From Ectobius pallidus (taxonomy: Eukaryota > Arthropoda > Insecta > Blattodea > Ectobiidae): a DNA stretch of 64,000 nt. Below the pieces are notes generated by a model that did no database searches, was not told where the DNA came from, and worked only from the letters and a program-made list of their open reading frames with translations. The stretch covers positions 30,115,066 to 30,179,065 of the forward strand of contig CAXKWD010000011.1 in the NCBI GenBank assembly GCA_964059195.1. Reading direction: 5' to 3'. Made by a program: the position numbers and the translations under genes. Of the stretch, positions 12,201 to 22,900 are shown piece by piece. The first letter of the stretch is position 1. Each line of letters opens with the position of its first letter.

Positions 12201-15200
12201 CCAAGAACTGTGTTATTTCGGGATCCTACTGTATGTGGGTAAGTCTGGCAATATCCGTCAAGTTAAAGGCAAGAGCGCCCCTTAAATATTTTTTTTAGAA
12301 AAAAGCACTGTTTGAGTGTGTGTGTTTGTATATATATACATATATAAATACATACATACACATGCCTAAGTATAAATATACACATATATGAGAACGTGTT
12401 CCAAACAATTTAATTTTTGTAGTTACAGGAAACCTATTTGATCTACAAGAAAGAGATTAACAACACACTGAGCAAGGTGAGTTTGTCTATGAAATATCTA
12501 TTAACTTCTCACTAGTTCATGTTTTATCAAGGGCCTACCAATGTAACTTATTTTCAGTGATGGGAAGTAATTAAGTAAAAGTAATCGGATTACAGTATGA
12601 ATTCCTTTTTTGGTCCCATTTACTTGTAATCAATACTTCTTTTAAAATGTAATTTCTACTTCTGCAAATAAAATTGTAATTGTTACAATTTAGTAGTCGT
12701 TAGTATTAGTATCATTCTCGCTTGATATATCATCATCACTACTGTTTTTGTAACTAATATCCAAATTAGAGTTAATATTAACAAAAACTAAAATATTCTC
12801 ATTAATGTGTTTTTTTGTTTGTTGATTAATAATTTGGCTTGTGCCCAAAACAAACCAAAAACAAGGAACTTTTAGGTACTGCTATTTTGTAAAGTAATTG
12901 TAAATGTAATTGTAATTTTACTGATTACTTTTTGAAAAAGTAATTTGTAATTTTAATTAAGTATAATGTCTCTCGGGTAATTGTAATTTAGCCCAATTAC
13001 TTTCTTTTTGTACTTTTCCCATCACTGCTTATTTTAGAGTTATTTAAGTAAATAGATTCTATGTATTTTATACAAAGTGTAAAAGGCATAACTGTGCAGA
13101 TTTAACATCTTATTTCTTCGGCAGAAAGAAACCAAGATTTTAAAAATCATTTTGTCAGAATTGAGTAACCCTAAACTTTAACTATGATTTACTCGATAAA
13201 TATTATCTGTATTGCTCAAACTTTTTTCACATCAGCCGAGGACAGAATAAGGAATAAATTTTCTCTTTGTGGGTTTTCAATCAAGTTGACAGTTTTCAAG
13301 CAAATTAAATATGAAAATTATTACATGGACCACATAAATCCATGACGCAAGGCAACATCAAATCAAGTGGGTGTAATAGTTGTCTTCATAAAGTCATTGC
13401 CACCTGAAACAACTTCTGTAATGTTTAAATTTCATTGTCAATAACCACATTTTTAAACAAATGTCTTCAATAGCTCCAACAAATATGTGCATACTGTGAC
13501 TGTAATATAGAGATTGATAAAAAGCGGTGCATTTTCTTAATAAAATTGACTACATTACTCATACTGTTATATTAAATTAAATTCAATATATTAATTTTTT
13601 TCTTGCAGGTCTTGTCTGGTGCCAGTGGGTTTGAAAATCCTGAGATGAGTGGAACAGTAAGTATTAATTCCTTCCTAAGATTGTTAGTAGGCCTAAAAAA
13701 AAACTTCTTGTAACACATCCAGTGATGATTTCATGGAGTTCCATGGGGGGAGACGTTTTCCCAGAAACTAGGTTTCAACACTCTAAATTAATGAAGTTGA
13801 AATTTGTTCAGCATTTCATGAGTCATTCACCATGTATTATGATATGATAAACACATACTATTTCCACATTTGTGTACTTGACCTTACAAAGGGGGTAACC
13901 GCCAAATTTAAAAAAAAAAATGACATTTTACTATACAATGGTGGTAGGCCTACATGGCACCCATCCTGCATTGTCCTACAAAAGCACTGAGTGAAATTCA
14001 TAATAGCGTGGTTGCAAAGTTGCTAGAAAGAGAGCACCGCAGGTAAGGACCCATGCTATTTCTTTACAAGGATTGTTGATTTTCTCAGAAACTTAATTTT
14101 GGCACTTAACCCCTTTGTAAGGTCAGGTACACAATTTATAACATTTTCAGATTTACTAAAAGTGTAACCATTACATTTGCCATACTCATAACAAATAAGT
14201 GGTCTTTTTTTGTGCGTGATTATCTAATAATCTCCTTAGACCAATACTTTTAGCAACTATTATTTATTTTTTATTTCAGAATATTTTATAAAATTAAATT
14301 CACTATGTTAACCTTCCTAGTACCGTTCGGGTCAATATGACCCCAAAAGCGCTTTTGAAATAAATAAGTTACTTCCGCTGAGTTTAAAACTATAATTTTC
14401 AAAATGTATGACCTCATCCCTCTGAGTCAACTGTATCTGATTATAATAGATCCCAGAGGATGGACTCAAAGCTAGAGCCTGAAATCTCGAAATTTTTCTC
14501 TAAGTTTTGAATCGACCCGTGAAGAAATAATAATTTAACAGAAACATCGATCGTTAAGTCAACTCCTCAGCTGAGTATTAGAGTATACTAACTCCACTTT
14601 TTTTGCAAAAAAAAATTAAAATATATAATTTGAACTCTTAGTATAGGTACATACAGGGTGACCATAAATCCTCGTCTTCGCAGGATACTACTTTTTTTAA
14701 CACCTTATCCTGCAGTCTGCGATATAGGCTTGAAAATCTAATAAATATCCTGATTTTTAAAAGATCCTGCCAAAGCTCTGCAAAACAGAATTTGATTTGA
14801 AATTTAGAAGTTTGCCATTCCTATAAAAAAAGTTTTATATGTAAGTTAATAAATTATGAATGAAAGAAAATAAAAACTAACGTCCATAATGTCAACTCTA
14901 TCTCATTAACTCCATAAGACATCAGTAATTAATACACAAACAGTGAAGAATAATAATACATATAAATTACAAACTGGCTAATAAGAATTAATAGTAATAA
15001 GCCAAGATGTTACAATATTTATCATCAGAAGCCTATGAGAATAACATAAACACCTGTTTTATTTCACCTAACCTATTCATTTTTATTTACAGGACCTGTT
15101 CAATATCAGTGATGACGATGTCTTCAATGCTGAGGTAAGCAACTAATGCATTTTTGTATTTATTCGATGCCATATAAGTAATACAGATGTATACATTGGT

Positions 15201-18200
15201 TGAGTAAAGTTTGATACATAATTTACAATTTATTAAAATACATATTCAACACCGCTGAGCTCAATCAATGTAATAAAATAAATAAGATACCAGTTGTTCA
15301 ACAAATATATATTTTTTGTGATCAGTCGCCTAGGCCTTTCGGTGTCTCTACACCATCTTCAGGGCATCTTTTGCTGGCTTGGAGCTCCAATAATTAAAAT
15401 AAAACTACATTTTGACACCATTATAAAATAAGATAAAATTTATAAAATCCCATAAAACCACTGTCACAGAACTATCTTCTGTGGCTTCCTCGACCATTGA
15501 CTAGTCAACGGACACGCGGCGAGGAAGCCATAGAAGACAGTTCCATGACATAGTCAACGGACGAGGAAACCACAGAAAACAGTTCCATGACAGTGGTTTT
15601 TAAATTTTATCTTATTTTGTAATGGTGACGAAATGTAGTTATATTTTAATTTCCAAGCCAGCAAAAGATGCCCTGAAGATGCTGTAGAGACACCGCAAGG
15701 CCTAGGCGACTGATCACAAAAAAATATATATTTGTTGAGCAACTGCTATCTTATTTATTTTATTACATAATTTACAGGTTTATGTATAAAAACATTAGTA
15801 AAGTTATAAAGAGACATATATACAAACGAATTAAATACAAAACGTTCAAACTAAATGTATCAGCTGTCCACACAGTAAGTATACAATAAATATACTGATG
15901 AAATATGAAATGACAAAAAATATTTTAAGTCGTAATATAATTTGAAACGGAATAAGGTGACATGTAATGAAATATAATGAAATGTAATGAAATAAACAAA
16001 TGGAAAACTTCAGCTATAATCTATTCTCAAATCAAGTGATAATATCTGGAAAATATAAATTTAAGCTAAGTGTTTAGTTAATTATTCCCTCAACAGGCAA
16101 CCAATATCAGAACAAATATAACAACCTGTAATAATTAATTTAAATACACTAATTATTTTCTTTTTTATGGCTCCTGCTCAGATCCTAAACAGTGATGGCC
16201 ACAATATTTTGGTAAACAATGCTTGCATATTTAAAGCCATGGTGAAGTCTATCAGAAATATGTCTAACATATAAACTGCCACAATTATTCAGTAAATAAT
16301 CCTTGCATATCTGAAACTATGATGACCTCGATCAAACTTATTTCTAATACATAAATTCAAGTTCAGGATGTCATAAATAGGTTCTCCTCAGTGGGACTAT
16401 CAATATCATGGTTAATATAAATCAGCCATTTCATAAAATATGGGAATTTTTCCCTCAAAGAGAGAAGTTATAAAACTAGTGTAATTGGGAAGTCAAATAA
16501 AAGTCTAACACCTAGATTTCACTGAATATTCAGGAATTATGTGTATTTGAAGTTGTTTCATGTGTAAAATCTGTCGGTTTACTTATTTATTGCACTGTAG
16601 TTAATTTTTTGGCACTTTTAGCATGATTTTATCACTCATAAAACTAAGTAGTCAAGGGGAATCAGCTGTGTCCTGTTTGATTTGAGAAAATATACATCTT
16701 AAAGTATAATTTGGTATAAGATAGACTTCAAAAAGTGTGTGTGGTTAATTACTATGTAAATTAGCAAAAAGTTATTTTTTGTCCCACCCGTAATGTCCCA
16801 CCCCTAATGGTGATACTTTTGTTAAATATTATTGCAAGAGTTAAATAAATGTTCTGACAATCTTGAAACCATTTATAATTTTTATTTAATCTCTCATACC
16901 TTCATTAATAACAACATTAAGATTCTAACATTAATAGCAGAACAGCAAATGAACATCTGTTTTGCATCAGTAAAATCATTGTCCAAATTATGTCCCACCC
17001 GTAATAGATTTTGAAAAACTAATTTTAAATATTTAAAATAAATTTCAAATAATGCTTTCCATATAGTATGAAGGAGAAGACATAGAAGATTTTACAGAAT
17101 ATGCAGAACCAGTTCTAATTCATTATTTATGACATGTAATGTACCAAAATAGTTGTCGTAATATGCTAGAATGTCCCACCCGTAATTATGAAATGGCTGA
17201 AATGCCTCTTTTAAATAATTATATTAAATTATATTAAATTTAATTAATTAAAATTAATTAAATTTAAATTATATTAAATTAATTATATTAAATTCTTTTC
17301 ATTTCAGGTCCTGTTAGATAACCTTGATGGCAAAGTCTCCAATGACACAGTAAGTACCCTTGTATATGTATTCAAGAGTATAATCAAGTAAGACAATATT
17401 TCAAAAATACAAATTCAGTCAAGGATTTCATTAATTGAGGCATTTAATTCAACATTAGCCCAATTTGTTGGGTTCGCACTTAATACTTAGGGTAGTCTAG
17501 TAAAGACGATCTCAACAAGGAATCAACTTATTGAATTCTTTCTTAATAACCAGAATGCTTCAATTCTTCTTTATCCTTTTGATGGGTCTACTGCCTATTT
17601 ATTTCAGTACATTATAGAGCCGTTCCAAGAGAGTTCATTTTGATGTTTGCTTGTGAGGGTGGTGGCTACGTAATCCCAAGATGAGAAGAAGTATATTCCA
17701 TGGGGGTTAATGACTACTGATGTTCCTACTACAGTAGAGTAGCCAAAGTGTCTAATTTCACTTGGAATCCGAATCGCAGTGGATGTCCTGTATGCTTCAC
17801 TTAGGCCTAACAGCCATTGTCGAGGTGAAGGCAGGAGTCACCCATCCAAGTTCTTTTCCGAATCAGCATTCTTAACTCTGTAAACAGTTTGTAACTGCTT
17901 CAACTATTATTCCACAAGAGACCCATGATTTCATTGTTTCCTAAACATTCAATATCAATACTAATATTGTCAGCCACGGTGGTGTAGAGATCTGAAGGTC
18001 ATTGGTTCCAACCAGGCTATGATTGATGGGTTTTTCAGGATGTAAAAATCCTGGGCAGAGGGACTTTCGGAAGAGAATTGAAGCTGGGGGGCCCATCTTG
18101 TAGATTAACAACATATTAAAGAATTTTCCGAGCTTAAATAAAATTGGAGCCTCTGGACAAAATTCCTCAGCCCTTTTACGTCCAAGTACTACCTTTGTTT

Positions 18201-19903
18201 CCTCCCAAAGTTTGTTGAGGCAGTGGGCTTATCACCTCTCACTCTGCCCTCACTTGTAAAATAAATGTAACTAAATTAGTGTAGGTACTGAATCCTCCAC
18301 TCACAGGTCATATTATACTCTCAGGGGAGAAACAGAATGTGTATACATACAATACAATATTAAAGAAATGTGGGGAATGGAAAATTATATTACAGGATGC
18401 TCTAAGAAACAAAGAATTGGCACAGCTTGATGGCGTCTAGGGGTGTGGAAGCTAATGGGATCAAGAGAAAATGTCGAGAGAGGACACTGCTCTTTATACT
18501 TCGAAAGTGAAGATGCTGAGCATATAATTTTAAAATGCCTGGAATCTAAAGCGATTAGACACAAATTCTTGAACAAAAAATTCCTGGATATAAATATAGA
18601 AATAGCTTATAAGGAATTATCAACTATGAAAAATATAAAGGCATTAAAAGAAATGGGTAACTTTTTATAGAGAAAATGTAATGAGAAAGAGAAATTAAGA
18701 AACTAAGTAAGGGAATAGTATATGGAATGAGATACTACTACTATTATCTAGCATAATTTATGGTTCTTGTGGCTAAAAACGACCAGTGAACTAAAGTAAA
18801 ACTATAAAACATATTTAAACCAACAGACTTGTAATATATTATGATATGCTATTTGTATGTATAGAGTACATCACTTGATGATAAACTTCTTGTAACGCCA
18901 AGGATGTAATATGCTTGACTCAAGAATAAATTATATTATATTATATTACATACAATACCGATACTGATAAAGATGACTATGTTAATGAATTTAATTTACA
19001 TATTTTTTTCTTTATTCTTACAGGCCTTAGAAAACCTGCTTAACATTCCTCATGATGATGACAAGGCTACGGTAAGAAATCTTTGCATACATAATCATTT
19101 GTACTCCTAAGCTTTTCACTTCCTTCAGCTACTAAGCAGGGTTCACATGCACCCAAAGAAAATATTAACTTTAAAATGTTAACACCTTATTTTATTGAAT
19201 GTGGAAGTTACCGAATTATATTCAGTTTTTTTCTAGGCAGCCAATTATTACCGCATGAAACTATTACAACCATCAATCCTCTTGCCCACAAAAATTAAGA
19301 ACAGAACCACAATCACAAAACACTGTTTACATGCGATTTGAAAATTCATGTTCATTTGCTGTCACAACATATACCTTAGTACTTTTAGCAATGAGATGTT
19401 CACTACTGTATTGTTCATTGTCACTATCTTCACTAGATAATTCCGCTTCTGAGATCCTTCGGCAATTTTTGCATCCCTGTTTGTCTGGAACTTTATCTTC
19501 TACTTCTTAAGTGTCCTCGTTCTCCGAATCCGAAATTTTAAAATCTATTTCAATTTCACCTTCATCACTACTATCATTTATTATTCACACAACTTTCTCT
19601 AAATCTATGTGCATTAGACTAGTACTGAAGTGGTTATTAAAGTTTTCATGCAATTTCAAATCAACAATGCATATCAGAATAACTGAAAAAGTACAAGACA
19701 AGTAACTTCATTTTCCCACATTAAATATAACTATATTATTGTTATTGTTGTTGTTCTTATTATTGTTGTTGTTCTTATTATTGTTGTTATTATTATCATT
19801 ATTATTATTATTATTATTATCATTATTACTATCATCATTATCATTATCGTTATCGTTATCATTATCATTACCATTGTCATTGTAGTCGTCGTCATCATCA
19901 TCA

Positions 19904-19946
<43 letters not shown>

Positions 19947-22900
19947 AACTGCTGCTGTTGTTGTATTATGTTCTAACTAGTTCAACTAGCCAGTTTCTTT
20001 TCTTTTGCAGGACCTGTTTGATATCATTTACGGTGATGGATTGAATAATACAGAGACAATGCATCTCGGAGTAAGAAATTCTTGTATAGCTTTATATTAT
20101 ATAAACTAGAAAATTAGCAAGCTTACATCTTGCCGATCTAGCAGATCTAGCGTATTCATGTGGATTAATGTGTATTGAAAGCAGATTTAATGTAGATTAA
20201 TGTGGATTAATGTAGACTCAGTGTGGCATAAAAATGTGACGGGTAAAGATTTCGCTCTCAGTAAGTTAATGCTAAAGAGCCCTACCACTTGCTGAGTAAA
20301 ATATTACACACCCACCCTAAATTATTCCAATAAACAAATAAACTGAAGACTCCATTACACTCGAGGTAAACAGGTTTGCATACACTAGAGCTGGTGATTA
20401 TAGGAAGTCTGTTTATTTAGTAAAATATGGATATCCCACCTAGGTAATTTTGTGCCTACTTTGACAACAGAGATCAAATCTCACCGATGCTAGAGCTGTA
20501 GGTGAACAAATCCAGATATTTCCGGATGTAGTGTTCTACTGTTTCAGAACTTAATCTATTTCAATCGGTTAAAACACACGAATTGATAACACAGCAACAT
20601 TTTATTCTAAGTTATAGTTTAAACATATTCCCTGCATGTAAGTTTTCTTTTCTGAATTGTTGAATTTTCTTTTCAGGACCTGTTCGATGTCAAACCTGAT
20701 GATCCTACCATCATCATTGAAAATGACTCAGTGAGTATCTCTGGAATATGTTCAGCTGAGCTGGGATTATAAATTTATTTCTACCAGTCTTAACCCTAGA
20801 GTAGGAATGGTCTGTAATATGACGTGAGCAATTGCAAGTGCTGATAAATGGCAATCTGTTGCTATTCTGTTACCATTTATTATACTAACTTACATTACAC
20901 CATTTAAAGATTACAAGTTACAAATAAGCCAAAGCTTAACAATAGTTCCATAAGTTATTTATAGATAGTAACTGCCTAGAAATTTCAAATTAGTCCATTT
21001 CGACCTCGTGTGAATGTGCGCTGCATTCTCTCAAAGGAGTTGGGGAGTGATTTTTGCAAACAAAGATCTTAATCATATCCTTTTGATGATGTACACAAAA
21101 TTTTGTATGCATATAAGTAAGAAATATTTTAGCAATTGAAATAATGTTTACATGGCTGGCAATCCCAAGAAAAATATATTCTAACGGTTCATCCCATGAT
21201 CACTATCAACAATTAGGTGGCTATGATAAAACGCAGAAGCTCCTAAGGACTCGCTCGCTTAAGGAGTAAAAATAACTAGCAGCAGGCCATGGTCCTTAAG
21301 GGATGAAATAGGCTACGTTCATTCAAGATTTGGCATTTTCCCAGTAGAGGGCAAATTGTAAATCTAGTGTATAAAATATTTCAATCAGTTAAAACACACA
21401 GATTGATAACAGAGCAACAGCTCTGAAGTTGCCAGACGTAGTTCGTGGTGAAACGTTAGAAATAGCAATGGACAGACTACAGCCATACAGCTCAGTAATG
21501 GATATCTCATTAAACGCTGGCCTTGAAAGCCTTAGTAGTTATAAAAGCAACATTTTATTTTATGCTATTAGTTTAAACATATTCCCTGCATGTAAGTTTT
21601 CTTTTCTGAATTGTTGAATTTTCTTTGCAGGATGCATCCAATATCCAACTGGATGCATCCAATATCCAACTGGATGGTCCTATCATCAGTGCTGAAAATG
21701 ACATGGTGAGTACTTCTGGAATATGTTCAACTGTGCTAGGATTATAAATTTATTTTAAAAAATAAAAAAAGGGTTAAAGACCAACATGTTTCGAAAAACG
21801 AAAATAGGTTGAGAGTATCCTCCACATGAATTACCAAGGATTTCTGTTACTAAGTTAATTAAACTGAAAGTTTAGGACTTCTTATTCCATCAAGTTGGGG
21901 ATTATTAGTAAAATGTATCTATAAATTAATATAACATTTTAATACTCTGGGGTTAATATTTTGTCTATAAGCAGCCTACAATGTTATGATGTGTCAAAAT
22001 AAAGGAAATACTTTTAAAAATAGCTTTGAGACTAAAATTAAGACATAAGAGTATAACATGAATTCTTACAGGTACATTACGCTTCTATGATTGACGAAGA
22101 CTCCATTGCTGAAACTTGGAACTACACTGTGAGTACCGGTACCTTTGAAAAATATCTAAGAACCGAGCTGTGATTTATCTTGCTATTATAAAAATATTTA
22201 TACCAGTCTCAATAGATATGATTTACTAAGTTCACAGTACACCTCTTTTGATTAGGTACATGTTTATGAATCTATACAATATTACTTCTGTTGAATTTTA
22301 CATGTGAATATTCCCCCTCTTTTGATCATTTTTCCATATTCTTTGTCAAGAACGTAGAGTATTGCAAAGTAGAAGCAATATTAATATTATTTTCTCCATA
22401 CACTTTAGATTCTGTTATTGCCTTAATAAACTTTGTATGTTCTTCTATATTTAAAATCTTCTAGATAGTTGCAAAACTGCTGTATTATTAATGCTGTAAA
22501 TTGTGTTTCATAATGCTTTTTTTTCTTATTTATTCAACTTTATTACAGGACTTTTTCGATGTCAAAACTGATGGACCGACCACAGGCACTATGAATGTCA
22601 CTGTAAGTACATTACGAATATCTACCATAAGAGCAGCAATGTTTTTTTAGTATTATTATTATAAATTTATATATGATTTAATAGGTTCTTAAAACATATA
22701 TGTTTTTCATACTCCTCATCAAGAATACAGAAAGTTATTCCATAACAATACCAAAGTAGAAGGCATTTAAGCATTATTTTCTCTAAATAGTTCAGTTTCT
22801 GTTATAGCCTTAATAAACTTTATATTCTTCTTATTCTTCTTCTTCTTCTTCTTCTTCTTCTTCTTCTTCTTCTCTCTTCCTCGCTATAGCCCTGGGTGGG

